From: Laburnicola sp. R22_1
Taxonomy: Eukaryota > Ascomycota > Dothideomycetes > Pleosporales > Didymosphaeriaceae
Reading direction: 5' to 3'
Assembly: GCA_014281115.1 (NCBI GenBank)
Contig: JACONQ010000019.1
Span: 186,001-250,000, forward strand
DNA: 64,000 nt
Below the pieces are notes generated by a model. The model was not told the origin of the DNA and made no database searches. It worked only from the letters and a program-made list of their open reading frames with translations. Shown in pieces: positions 34,540-45,422 of this stretch (position 1 is its first letter; the number at the start of each line of letters is the position of its first letter). Both the position numbers and the translations under genes were made by a program.

Positions 34540-34755
34540 TGTCTGCACTCTCTTGTCTTTTAAGTCTACAAGAACTGTTGTTAGATAGAACAAGCGCGTT
34601 GAGGTCGGATCTGCATAATCGTGCAGGGACCACCGTGCTTGGCGCACAAGGCGCGACATTAGAGCCAGCCGAACATAGGGGTGACACAACACAGAATACA
34701 GACACCAGATACCGAAGACAGAGACCAGTTTTTCCTTGCTACCTGTGAACCGACA
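34540..34755 (+). repeat. 3' LTR of copia-2
   Basis: 216 bp, TGTCTGCACTCTC to ACCGACA, then CGATA. Fewer RIP-type changes than the 5' copy at 22748-22963. Confidence 0.9.
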
Positions 34756-34760
34756 CGATA

Positions 34761-35314
34761 TATAAAATTTTAGTTAAGAAGTTAATATATAATATTTATT
34801 TTAAAGCCTACTATACTACTAAATTTAAATTTAACTAAAATATACTACTAAGAGTACTTAACTCTATTGCTCTAGTTTACAATACAGCTGAAGACGGGCT
34901 GCAGGCACCCGCCAAGGTCTGATGTCCGGAGTGCTGTGCCACCTTTGCGCATTAGCTGCAGGATAAATCTCACCGTATAGCGGAAGATGCCTAGGCGAGA
35001 GGCAGGCATGCCCCGTGGTCTGATATTCGAAGTGCTGTGCCACCTGGGCGCATTCGATGCAGGAGGAACTTCTTCTTCCAACGACCGAATCCAAGAACAT
35101 GCCCAGGTAGTCCGCCAGGCCAGCTACCGAGTGTTTTGACCGCCTTCCAAGGTTTGCACGGACCCTTACGCATGATGGGTTCAGATGTCCAGTCGTCGCG
35201 AATTTCGGTAAAAGTTAGCGCACAAAGCAACGCGGGTACGTTAGAGCCTCTTGAACTCTGCTTCCTCAGATCTTCCACGCCAAAGCAGAGTGTCCGCATG
35301 CTCATTCATTCATC
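34761..35314. other. AT-rich strip, short tandem duplication, upstream region
   Basis: 34761-34860 is AT-rich RIP-type sequence. From about 34893 to 35065 a segment of about 65 bp is duplicated in direct orientation with a period near 107 bp (shared core AGTGCTGTGCCACCT at about 34939 and 35031). About 35066-35314 is the likely promoter of the gene starting at 35315. No gene seen. Confidence 0.5.
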
Positions 35315-36180
35315 ATGCGTATCCAAATTTCTCTTTTCGCTCTCGTTGCCACCGCAGCCACCCAGTTCACGACTTCCATCCAAGGAACTGGGGAAGTGAC
35401 GGTCACGTCTGTAAGCGCATCCACTCCTAGACCCGCGGACATGCCAACAACGCCCATTGCGATTTACACGCCGCCTGTGGAGACCATCGACTCGTGGCTG
35501 TGTGCAACCAAGAACTATTCCGACTACCTTAAGCCACCTATGCCTACTGGACACCTCCTCGACATTTACTATGATCATTCCGACGCGATCTACAAAGAAT
35601 GTGAAGATAAGCTTCCAAAGCCCTTTACGACATTCCCTGCCTGTCCGTCTGTTGCGAAAGCCAGTTGGTGCGCGGTAAGTCAAGTATATAACTCTCATGG
35701 AAAGGAGCTTCACTAATGTGCTGTAGTACGTATAAATATCTCGGCTTGTTTCACCCTGTTGAAGAGCACTCATACTTATCGAGCTCGTACTGATGAATTA
35801 TACTGGACAGGATCTCTACCGCTGTCCCAAGCTCAGAGCTCGCCGAGTTCCGCTCTTATACCAGCGTCGCATCATCTTGGTGGGCCGCACACAGCTCTGC
35901 GCTAGCCGACATCCAAGATGAATGTCCCAACACATGGAAGGACACAAAGCTGGACATACCTGGTGGTGAAATTTGGCTGAACGCAACAATCGCTCTTGCA
36001 GATTGCGCTGCCGAGGAACCAGTGCCGAATGCTCCAATCGCTGACACGTCGCCTTCTCAGTCATCTACCACATCGCCTTCTCAGTCGACTACCACACCAG
36101 CTACAGGCAATGCTTCATCAGCAACGAAGATCAGCGTTGTCAGCGCAGCATTGGGAGTTGGGGCAATGCTGATGCTGTAA
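35315..36180 (+). CDS. Secreted, probably GPI-anchored surface protein; exon junction unresolved
   Basis: Exon 1 is 35315-35674: signal peptide MRIQISLFALVATAA, then a domain with Cys residues (DSWLCATKNYSDYL, IYKECEDKLP, CPSVAKASWCA), ending at a GTAAGT donor. A last exon is evident from about 35811 to the TAA at 36180: a conserved-looking STAVPSSELAEFRSYTS segment, ECPNTW, a Ser/Thr/Pro-rich stalk with two SPSQS units, and a hydrophobic tail (TKISVVSAALGVGAMLML) typical of a GPI signal. The obvious acceptor ACAG at 35807-35810 does not restore the frame: exon 1 ends in phase 0 while the good downstream frame needs two more nucleotides. Either a micro-exon or unusual splice site was missed, or the gene has a frameshift. 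Function unknown; the type is common among fungal cell-wall proteins. Confidence 0.6.
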
Positions 36181-36854
36181 TTGAACAGTCGGTATGGCCA
36201 CGCGTCGTGGAAACATTTGTTCAATCAGGTCATGTGCCAGGTCGATATCAGTTTGCAGAGACGGAAACAGTTGTTCGCTCATTCATTCCTTCTTTCATAT
36301 TCACTCATTTGGATCCTTTTATAATCAACCCAACTTTTTACGCACTCTGAAACGTGACAGCAAGATTCAGTTGTACTTTTCGTAGTGATGAATTGTTTCT
36401 AGATCTATTGCCTGTGTCCACTGTCTGGTAAGATGAATCTATGCGACGGGAGGGTCCTCGGTTGAAAGTTCTAGGCCTGTTCCCGCGTGACCTGTGCAGC
36501 AGAGTTGCTAACAATCAATCAGGTAGCAGTTAGTCCGCTCGGTTTACTGCCAAGCGTCAATTCAATCAGTCAACCATTGGCTCATACAAATTAGTAGGCA
36601 AATAAGGTGCCGGCCTTGAGCCTGATTGATCAAACTGACCAACCTGGTGATTTGGGCCCCCGCAGAGGGTTCCTGGAGTAGTTTTTGAAGCTGGAAATAT
36701 CATCAAATATCGATATTTTGGCGAATATTTGGTGTTTTAGCTTGCCGATTATTTCCTAATCGGGTAATCAGCCGTACACCTGAAATCTCCGTTGGTGCTC
36801 CCAGGCCTTGCACCTACCCACATACTCGTCAATATCCATCAGTATACCCGTTAG
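36181..36854. other. Intergenic, probable left end of the hAT element
   Basis: No gene. Around 36625-36665 there is a segment with TGATTGATCAAACTGACCAACC and CCTGGTGATTTGGGCCCCC; related words in opposite orientation (ATCAATCAGGCCAATCACCAGG, then GTTTGGCCCCCC) occur at about 39460-39500, so these may be terminal or subterminal repeats of the hAT element. Exact ends and an 8-bp target duplication were not found. Confidence 0.4.
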
Positions 36855-39419
36855 ATGAGCTCAAATCGACGCGGCCGGGGCTCAAAAAGACGGCAGGGGC
36901 AACAGGAGGCGCCTAGTACACCAGCTACCTCGCTCACTGCTAAATCTCTGTCTAACGTCGCCAAAGATTCCCAGTCGACCCAGGACAACCAGTCCTTCGA
37001 GGTAGAGCTTAGAGATCGGGCGGCGGAGTCACATAACGCCTATACAGATATTTCTATTGCTGTCGCACCTACTGCGCCCACTGCACCCACTGCGCCCTCC
37101 GCCCAAGCCCCCGAGGCTGTCGATACTAAGTACGATGCTGGGTACGAGGATAACTTTGATGGGATCGACTAGACGCGTCTGGGGCCGTACATGAAGCCTT
37201 TGCGGACGCAGAGGAGTAAGAAGTCGCTGATATACAACTACGGCTATCGAGTAGCTCTGCGCAAGTGCCTAACGCGTATTTTCTTTGTCTGTTAGTACTG
37301 CCACGTTCACAGGAGTATTGGGTTTGCAAGTAGTGGTATATACGACGTAACAAGCTTAACGTCGTCAGCTTGGTCTCACCTTGAGACGCTCCGTACAGGA
37401 CACGCGATAACTCGCCCTGGGCGCGAGTCTGTCGGGCTGGAGGCTGGCCAGCGTACTCTCCGTGGGTTGACAGGCGCCGGGATGGAGGTGTCGCAGGACG
37501 TTGCGAACGCGCTAGGTAACTTCAATATACAGCGTTTTCGACTGGCAGCAGTTAGCTAGCTTGTTAAGAACAACCATCCTCTTAGCGAGTTTAAATCGCT
37601 AACCTTTTGAGCCCTCCTCTAGGTTGCCAACCCTAAGGCAGAAATGGCGATATGGAAGAACTACTAGAGCGTCTTGGCGTATATACTGCGCCTTTATAAT
37701 TACCTAGCGCTGTTAGTTTAACGCGAGCTGTCTTACGCGCTAGGCAAGGTCTACTTTAGTTTTAATAGCTGGTCTGTTAAAGGTGGCAAGAAGGCCTTTA
37801 TAGGGATTGTCTGCCATTACGTTAACGCCTAAGGACGGATCTGCGACCTGCCTCTCGCCCTGCCCTAGCTGGCTGGCGCCTATATAGGAAAAAGGATAGC
37901 GGAGGTTGTTAAACAGACGCTGACAAAGTTCGGCATTAACGCGTCCTTAGTGGGCTACTTTGTTCTTAATAATGCCGCTAATAACGATACTACTATTAAC
38001 TGCCTAGCCTAAGAGTTTAATTTCAACGCGGTCGAACGCCGTCTGCGCTGCTCACCCCACTCGCTCAACTTAATAGGTTAGACAGTGATATTTGGGGTTA
38101 ATAAGGATGTTTTTGATAACGACGACAATTAGACAGCAGAGGAGGAGAAGCTTATGCGTGAGTGGCGTTAGAAGGGCCTATTGGGGGTGCTTGTCGACGT
38201 CCTCCACTTAATACGTACTCCCTAGCAGTACAACTTGTTTAACTAGCTTTAGCGCACTATTCTTAAGTCTGAACGCGTAGAGGGTAATAGGAAACCCATC
38301 AAGCTTCTAGAGCCTGTTAAGCCTGTTATTACAAGGTGGAACTCCTTTTACAACACCTTTAAGAGGGCTATAATACTCTACTCCACTATTAATGCGTATA
38401 TAGAGTGGCATATTACAAAAACGCGCTCTGACTACGCAACGCGTTAAGGGCGTCAGACAGAGACGCCAGCTAACGTACCTGAATGGATGAGGTCCTCCGG
38501 GCTCACCTCTGGAGACTGGCAAGTAATTACCCAGTACGTACATGTCCTCTAGCCGTTGAAGGAGGCCACCAAGAGACTTGAAGGGCGCGGCTTCTCTGGA
38601 CGTTTTGGGGCCATCTATGAGGTATACCCAACCTTTGAGTATCTCCTTAATCACTTTGAAGCTCTGGCAACCCAGTGGGCCGACGTTGATTTTGATAAGG
38701 ACGACGCTCCCAAGGACCATATAATAATCAACGTCCGGCTGGCGCACAAGAAACTTGCAAAGTACTACGCTAAGCTTAAAGACTCACCTGCCTATTTTAC
38801 GGCGACGTCTCTCCACCCTTATTACAAGCACTATTTTGTCAACGCCTGGGGTGAGGAGAACCCGACGTGGCTCGCCAAGGGCAAGGCTTAGTTCAAGGAG
38901 CTCTGGGATACGTACAAGGCCAAGAATACGGGTGCTGTCAACTCTCCCCCGCGCAAGAGAGCAAAGGTATCAAATATCGACGCGTTTACAGAAGGTCTCA
39001 CAAAGCCCGTACGCCTTAGCGCCAGCCTAGCTGTTAACTGTTCAGATGAGTACGAGCGGTGGTATACTGACGAACCTTACCTCCCGATTGATCACCCGCT
39101 TGCCTAGGACCCGATTACTTACTGGCTGGGCATGCGAGACGGCTACCCGGACCTGTTAAAGCTCGCGATAGACATGCTATCGATCCCAGAGTCCTCTTGT
39201 TACTGTGAGAGAGTCTTCTCAGAGACAGGCGACATGATGGAACCTAAAAGGCGTAAACAAGGTCCCCAGCTAGTCTCCGCAACTCAGTGCGTACGATCTT
39301 GGATAAAAGCTGGGTTTACGGACGTCAACCGTACTCTAGCTAACAGTACAGATCTCTCTGAGCAGGTGCTAGAGGAGAGGTATCATTTGGGGTCTTGGGC
39401 CCCGGAGGCTTATATATAA
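36855..39419 (+). pseudogene. hAT-family transposase, RIP-damaged
   Basis: 855 codons in one frame from the ATG at 36855 to the terminal TAA, broken by many TAG/TAA codons and no evident indel. The N-terminus is basic and low complexity, followed by an alanine/proline repeat (APTAPTAPTAPS). The middle keeps fragments typical of hAT catalytic regions, for example TPVITRWNSFYN-like residues near 38325-38350 and YFTATSLHPYYKHYF near 38790. The C-terminus carries a clear hAT dimerisation motif: LAIDMLSIPESSCYCERVFS, then GDMMEPKRRK. About 38550-38890 and 39130-39420 are the best preserved open stretches. Confidence 0.82.
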
Positions 39420-39600
39420 GGTCAACACCATAGATGCCCCACTTTTTTTTATACAATATCATCAATCAGGCCAATCACCAGGTCAGTTTGGCCCCCCAAC
39501 GTACACCAGTTCGATCAGGTCAACTCCAGGGACCCCCCCCTTACAGGTCAACCCAGGTAAGACCCGCGAGACTGACTTACCTGACTGTTAGCAACTCTGA

Positions 39601-41034
39601 CCACCACATCTTGCACCTCCGCCTCCAATTGTACCCGTACCTATACCGATCCCATTTCCTGCACCAGCGCCGGCTCCAGCTCCAGCACCTGCAGATACAT
39701 CCCCTGTGGTGCCACCTCCAGCTCCAGATCCCGCGCCGCCGCCACCTCGAGCAGGGACAACAACTACAACGTCGATTATTCATGTCACGGACACTGTTTG
39801 TCCAGACAGCCCATCGTCCGCCATCCCTCCACCAACGGGCGAGCCGGGGGAGCATAACACAACGGAGGATCCTCCATGCCCCTGTGAATCTACGTCAGAG
39901 ACCACAGCCTCAAGCGTCAATGCCTTACCTGTTCCGCCTACACAAACCGCCCCGCTTGAACAACCTGCTCCGCCTCCAGCACCTGTTCCATCTCATCCGC
40001 CTGCCGCAACGCCGCAGCCTGCTCCGTCTCCACCATCTGCTTCGTCGTCACTATGCTCGGATACCACGAGTGTAGCGACGTCTGTCTCACCGGTGAAGCG
40101 GGAGGCAATACCAAAGCCGTATGAAAGATCGAAGCGGGAGGAAAGACAACTGCCTCCGCAAAAACATGTGAAGAAAGCTGCAGCATCAACCTGGAGTCGG
40201 GTGGCATACTACACTTCTACTGCTCCCGCAGCTGCAACGGGTTTCGCTTTTCTAGCAAATCTCGGTGATCCTCGGAAATCTGGAACTTTCGACTAGTACG
40301 GCGATGCGAAGCTTGCCCAATATATGCTGACCACTTCCAGTGCCTTCGGAAATTCGCTCGGCTACGTGATCGGCGACGGGAGCAGAGTCGCTGAAGATAA
40401 AACGCCCTTCAACAGCACTCTCGCAACGTCTGAGCGCGAAATCGCAGTCTTCACAGATAAGAAATGCGATGGGAACTGCGAGTATGCGAGGCCAGACACT
40501 ACTGCACATTGTAAGCGCCCCAGGCTTCGCGTTCACCATGCAGCTTTCTAACACTCGTAGACGGCTGGGAAGGCCCCTCCAAAGCCTTCCTCATAGAATT
40601 CCAAATGGACCACTACGAAAATTACGGCAACGACCAAGGCATGCTCTCCGACGCGCGCGCTTGGTGGTTCCTCAACGCCGCCATCCCCCGCGTGCTCCAA
40701 TACGGCAACGACCGCCGTAATATCCCCTGCTCCTGTTGGCCCACCGGCTGCGGCGAATTCGACGCCTTCGAGATCCTAGGCCGCGGCGAGGTGTGTGCCA
40801 AATCGACGATCCATCGCCAGGGCAATCTGGAAGGCGCCGACAGCAATTATTTTCTGAGACCGGGTTGGCAGGACGATCAAGTTTGCGGTTGTGTTTCATA
40901 ATTGGAATATTACGGCGAGGGTGTTGGATGATGGGTTTGTGTTTGGAGAGGGGTTGACGCAGGCGCAAATGGAGAGTATTTTGGCGTATTATGCGGGGGA
41001 TTCGTCGCATTCGTTGTTTTCGATTGGGGATTGA
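39601..41034 (+). pseudogene. TOS1-like cell-wall glycosyl hydrolase, truncated and frameshifted
   Basis: Homology to the C-terminal TOS1 domain (DUF2401 family) is clear: SRVAYYTST, FGNSLGYV, FTDKKCDGNCEYARPDT, then after an intron (40511-40560) AFLIEFQMDHYENYGND, AWWFLNAAIPRVLQYG, CSCWPTGCGEFDAFEIL and CAKSTIH. TOS1-like proteins act in the fungal cell wall. Defects: the upstream part is only a Pro/Ala/Thr-rich frame without start, signal peptide or the usual N-terminal TOS1 domain, right beside the hAT element; an in-frame TAG at 40294-40296; and a 1-nt frameshift in GGG at 40862-40864, after which the expected tail resumes (TIKFAVVFHNW) to the TGA at 41034. The hAT element may have removed the 5' part. 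Confidence 0.75.
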
Positions 41035-41853
41035 GTGGGTTGGGCGGGTGCATGGTCGATGGGCTTCTGTTGTCGGTGCGCTCATGTTGCGGGCGCATAT
41101 GGTACCACCCACAGGTTTAGACACATCTTATGATAATATAGTATGAATAAGAGTTAGTACACTTACATATCTTCCTTTCTCAGAGAGAATCATCCTCGTC
41201 ATCATACCATCACCAGGACAATAACAGCATCACCCGACTATGCAGATGTCGTCCACCACCACACATCGGTCAACCAAAAGGCTACTGTGGACCTGATACA
41301 CTCTAGCCCGCATCACAGCCTCCACCGAAAGGAACGCATGAAGCGTGTCTAGCCCGACACCAAAGAGCTGGCATAAGCTCATCCATATCGTATTTCGGGT
41401 AACAGAACAGAACACAAATGTCGAATATATGGAGTTTAGCCCTCAGGACTAGTCTCCCATGCGGAACCGTTTCTGATTTTTAGTCCACATGACTTTGCGT
41501 CAAGTAGTATTTTAGAATGCACAATCAAGCTGTCGTGTAGAAAAGAGAAACAGCGGACGATTTCGTGGGCTTTTATATGCGGAGGGAGGAGCTAGCGCCT
41601 CACAGGATCAAGTTCAGCTCCTTTGCTAAAACCCTGATTTTGTATCAAGACATGCCTCACTATATACAGCCCGAGATAGTTGGTTGTGATACCGGTTCCG
41701 GGTATGTCCAGGACTTGTGTGAGTTCTATGACGTTGTTGTGATGTGTAGTTCTATGGCGTTGTTGTGATGAGCTATAGTTTATAAATCAATAGCGTTGTG
41801 GAGAAGACTAATGGGAGAAGGTCCCAGCATCATCAACGGAACGAATAGGACGG
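41035..41853. other. No recognisable gene
   Basis: Short frames only (at most 67 codons). Around 41735-41770 there is a small duplication of GTTCTATG-CGTTGTTGTGATG. Nothing else identified. Confidence 0.4.
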
Positions 41854-42256
41854 TTGGGCAAGAAACTGGCAACAACAAATGAGCCTGCGTCCAGTTCTAG
41901 TTTATCATCTCACTCAACAGCCCCTCAATCACAACAACCTATAACACAATCAAAATCCTATCGGAGTCTTGGACATAAACCTACCCCTTCCGGTTTTCAA
42001 GTTCAAAAAATGCAATTCCCGCATTCTGGTCGAGCCGATCACGGGCGTTACAGCTATGCGACGCGAAACCCATCCAATGGCTGGGTGCTGCTTGTGGCTC
42101 GATCAAGAAGAGATTATCAATCGTCACAGTTCAGCGTGGACGGACTCACACCAGATACATTTTTTAGCCAACTACCGGCCCAAGTATAATCGAATGAGAG
42201 GGTTGATGGCTCGTTATCTTAGTGCTTGGTGCTACTCTTACTGGGATTCTTCAAGG
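41854..42256 (+). pseudogene. Partial gene of an unknown ascomycete family, one frameshift
   Basis: An open frame without a convincing ATG (from about 41854) reads into a conserved-looking segment (GWVLLVARSRRDYQSSQFS, GLTPDTFFSQL). A 1-nt frameshift at about 42183-42188 (CCCAAG; one A fewer would keep the frame) leads into YNRMRGLMARYLSAWCYSYWD. That exon could end at a GTACGT donor near 42257. The combination recalls a common ascomycete hypothetical protein family, from memory only. No downstream exon was found, so this is probably a gene remnant. Confidence 0.4.
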
Positions 42257-42390
42257 TACGTTCCATGCTGCGATTCTTCTAAATGATGTCCTTCATTGGC
42301 AAGAAACATTCCTCCCAGTAGCAAGGTGACACAAGTAGTATCTAACCACACCTCCCACTCTCCTACACTTAAACTTCATAATACCTTGCC

Positions 42391-43623
42391 TCAAGCTAAG
42401 TCACGGTAATACCACTCTTGATGCCCAGGAAATCTTTCGTCCAAGACTTTTTTCATCTCAGCAAGACATTGATCTTTCCGATACTCACTAACATCCGGCC
42501 AGCCATGTTTATGATAGATGGCTTGCAGCGTGTCAATGAAGCCTTCTGGGATAGGTTCGCCGGATTCAGTTGTGTTAGTCCAGATGTCGATAACGTTATG
42601 TGTGTCATAGGCGATGAAGTTCAGCTGGCGGAACTGGTTCTTTAGCATTTGAAAAAAGTGGCGGACGGGCCAGCATGGACCCCATTGTATTTCGTCGTCT
42701 TCATCGTCTTCATCAGCTTCGTCGTCTTCGTCTTCGTCTTCGTCTTCGTCTTCGTCTTCGTCTTCGTCTTCGTCTTCGTCTTCGTCTTCGTCTTCGTCTT
42801 CGTCTTCGTCTTCGTCCTCCTCATTGTCCTTTTCTTCGTCCTCCTTGTTGTCCTTGTCGTTATCTTCCTTGTTGTCTTTGTTTTCGTCTTCCTCGTTCTT
42901 TTCTCCGTTATCGTCAGAGCCGTCTTCTTTAGTCTCAGTCGACGCGCCATCAAGCGGGTAAACCAGGTACGAAGGCTGAGGCGAAGCAGTCTCCTTAACC
43001 TTGGCGGGGCAGTTCATCCAATACACAACTCCAGACTTCGTATCCAGCAAAATCACATCCGGATCTTCAAACCCGAGTAGCAAACCACCATACACGAGTC
43101 CGATACAGTGTGCTGGAATTTTCCCCCAAAATCGATCCTCATTGCCTTCCGACATAAGGAGTTCGTTGTCTGGATGCGCTGTCCCATTGTTCAGTCGTTC
43201 TATCACGTACTTCCAATCGATGAACGTGCCGTCAGGCAGTCCTTCAGGAAGCTTCCTATGCGTCTTGTTGGAGATATAAGGCAAGTGACGAAGCAAATCA
43301 ATTACTTCTTCTGTTTTACCGAGACCTTGCGTCGCTTCGGAAGTCACGTTTGGCCAGCCATCTTGGGGTGGTTCGACGACGTAGGCTGGGTCCATAAACA
43401 TGCAAGCGAGAAAGGCATAGTAGTCTCGTAACGCACTGGCGCACTCGTCGCGGGAGTAGACTGGCTCCATCATAGAGGAAGAATACGGGTGAACATTGAA
43501 CTGAGATGAGGGGCAGCTAGGCTTGTCAATATATGCTTGGGCTTCGCCGCCTTGGTATGGTCTCGGTATGGCGCAGTAGCTTGTGTAATCGATTATGCAG
43601 CTAATCCTAGCACGGTATGACAT
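42391..43623 (-). CDS. Hypothetical protein with a long Asp/Glu tract
   Basis: 410 residues in one uninterrupted exon. No signal peptide or membrane segment. The N-terminal half has a globular look (SRDECASALRDYYAFLACMF, then a region with VIDLLRHLPYI, and GLVYGGLLLGFEDPDVILLD). Residues about 230-308 are extremely acidic, including some 17 Glu-Asp repeats encoded by a GTCTTC hexamer array on the plus strand. The C-terminal domain (HFFQMLKNQFRQLNFIAYD, EGFIDTLQAIYHKHGWPDV) is again globular. I do not recognise the family. It lies at the very edge of the AT-rich block (which begins about 20 bp upstream of its ATG), yet carries no stop. Confidence 0.75.
   Translation of the reverse strand: MSYRARISCIIDYTSYCAIPRPYQGGEAQAYIDKPSCPSSQFNVHPYSSSMMEPVYSRDECASALRDYYAFLACMFMDPAYVVEPPQDGWPNVTSEATQGLGKTEEVIDLLRHLPYISNKTHRKLPEGLPDGTFIDWKYVIERLNNGTAHPDNELLMSEGNEDRFWGKIPAHCIGLVYGGLLLGFEDPDVILLDTKSGVVYWMNCPAKVKETASPQPSYLVYPLDGASTETKEDGSDDNGEKNEEDENKDNKEDNDKDNKEDEEKDNEEDEDEDEDEDEDEDEDEDEDEDEDEDEDEDEDDEADEDDEDDEIQWGPCWPVRHFFQMLKNQFRQLNFIAYDTHNVIDIWTNTTESGEPIPEGFIDTLQAIYHKHGWPDVSEYRKDQCLAEMKKVLDERFPGHQEWYYRDLA
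42721..42816 (+). repeat. Hexanucleotide GTCTTC microsatellite in a coding exon
   Basis: About 15 tandem GTCTTC units that translate on the minus strand as Glu-Asp repeats. Length changes by whole units keep the frame, so the tract could vary between strains. Confidence 0.9.
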
Positions 43624-44007
43624 GTTCTTAGGCTAATAGTATAATAACCCCACATTGTTAACCTACCCACTACACTAGTACTCTAAAGTTAATTATACTC
43701 TAAATCTATTAATAGTATATTAAATATAGTATAGTACTTATTTATTTATTTAATATATATTATTATTTAGTAAAAGTTACTATTAATATTATATTTACTA
43801 CTATTAGGAATTAGCCCTTAGCCGCTATTTGGCCTAACGTATCTCTAGCCCTACGTGCTAGTCTTAATTAGTTAGTACTAGTACGCTTTTAGACTACTAC
43901 TATATAAGTAGTATATAGCATCTAGTATTCTTATTATAGTAATTTAACCTATTTAATAATTAAGCCTAATTATTTTTTTATATTATACTAGATTTTTAAA
44001 AGTATAC

Positions 44008-44105
44008 TTATAACAAAAAAATGTCTATAATAGTAAAAGAAATAACTGCTATTATTTATAATCTTTTATTAGAAACCTCTTAGTTATAAAAAAACTATAC
44101 TTATA
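44008..44105 (-). repeat. Copy of the TTTGCGACTAAGAGG repeat family
   Basis: Contains CTATTATTTATAATCTTTTA and GAAACCTCTTAG, the reverse complement of the copies at 22503 and 45309. Confidence 0.7.
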
Positions 44106-45308
44106 ATAAAGTATAAGCTATAATAGGCTTTTAATTAATTTATAACTTCTTCTAGACAAGAGTATAAACTACCTTTACTTATTAGTTTTAAGTAGCCTAT
44201 TATATTTAATTACTATTTTTTTATTATATTACTAGTACCTATATAATATTATATTATATATACGCTAAGTCCTAGAACTAGAATATATTAAAGTTTTACT
44301 AATATTCTTATAAGGGACTAAGCGCCCTTTATACTAAGTTACTTAGCCTACTACCTTAGAGTTCTAAGTCTATACTTCTACTAAGTCTAAGAGTATATAA
44401 GTCTATAGCTAGAGTTACCTTTAAACTCTATTAAATTTATAAGTTTACTTAGGCAACTTTAATCTCTTAGTCTAAAGCCCCTTATAATTCTTTCTTTAGC
44501 TTTTAAAATAATAACTTATAATAATAATATCTTAACTTACTTACCTACCTATTATTTTACTAGATAATTAATACTTACCTTTTAATCTCTTATATATTAC
44601 TAGATAATTAACCACTTAGAACTTCTAAATATATTATACTTTTTACTACTATAATATATAATAAATTATATATACACTTTCTACTCCTAATACTAAATAG
44701 CACTCTACTATTTTTTACTAATAATAACCTATTAACTTCTAATTACTTAGCTATTATTTTACTTATTTTTATAAAAATTATATAATATAAGTATATACTT
44801 ATATATACCTAATACCTTTTATACCTCTTTTTATTTACTAAGCAGAGGGCTCGGCTTTTTTATTATGTTATTTAAGATAAAAGCCTTTGTTATTCTACCC
44901 CTAGGTAGTTAATTTAACGTCCTATACCTTTTATAGCTATTTTATATAAATTTTATTTTAATAATTAGACTATAGCTTTTTTAGGTTAAATAGTTTTACT
45001 TTATTCTTCTAGAGCCTTTTATAATGTTTACCTATTCTCTTCTATTACTTTTAACAATATATTTAGTAACTTTTATTAATATAACTAAGTATAAAGTAGC
45101 TAAACTAATAAAGAGTAAGCTATAAGTTAAATTTTATATATATAGTCCCTTTTATATACTTATTAATATAGTATAATAAACTAGCTAAGGTAATTTATTT
45201 ACTATACTATTTATAGTCTACTATTATATAGTTAATAATATTAGGTGTTTAACCTTTATAATACTAATTCTAGCTAGTTTTATTATTATTATTTTTCTTA
45301 TTATATAT

Positions 45309-45422
45309 GGTTTTTTTTTGCGACTAAGAGGTTTCTAATAAAAAGATTATAAATAATAGTAGTTATCTCTCCTACTGTTATAGACACAGAAAAGCGTTTT
45401 AAGGTGTTAATAAAAAGAGGTT
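45309..45422 (+). repeat. Copy of the TTTGCGACTAAGAGG repeat family
   Basis: Starts TTTTTTTTGCGACTAAGAGG and runs through GACACAGAAAAGCGTTTTAA; same orientation as 22503-22645. Confidence 0.75.

Larger units (their letters stand above)
22748..34755 (+). mobile_element. Copia-type LTR retrotransposon copia-2, RIP-damaged, hosting copia-1
   Basis: Bounded by 216-bp direct LTRs (22748-22963 and 34540-34755) with flanks CAATA (22743-22747) and CGATA (34756-34760), a 5-bp target duplication with one RIP-type G-to-A difference. Copia-1 (28557-34489) is inserted between the pol stop and the 3' LTR. Without it the element is about 6.07 kb. The 5' LTR is followed by CTAATCAGTAGTTACC, the RIP-shifted form of CTGATCAGTGGTTAAC that follows the copia-1 5' LTR. 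Confidence 0.9.

Noticed and set aside
39434..40075. 213-codon plus-strand frame and several minus-strand frames over the TOS1-like region
   Set aside because: They overlap the TOS1-like frame in other phases and have Leu/His/Arg-rich shadow composition; the homologous motifs are in the frame through 39706.
42649..43080. 143-codon plus-strand frame with a Val/Phe repeat that looks like a membrane protein
   Set aside because: It is the antisense translation of the GTCTTC hexamer array; the minus-strand frame is longer and has globular flanks.
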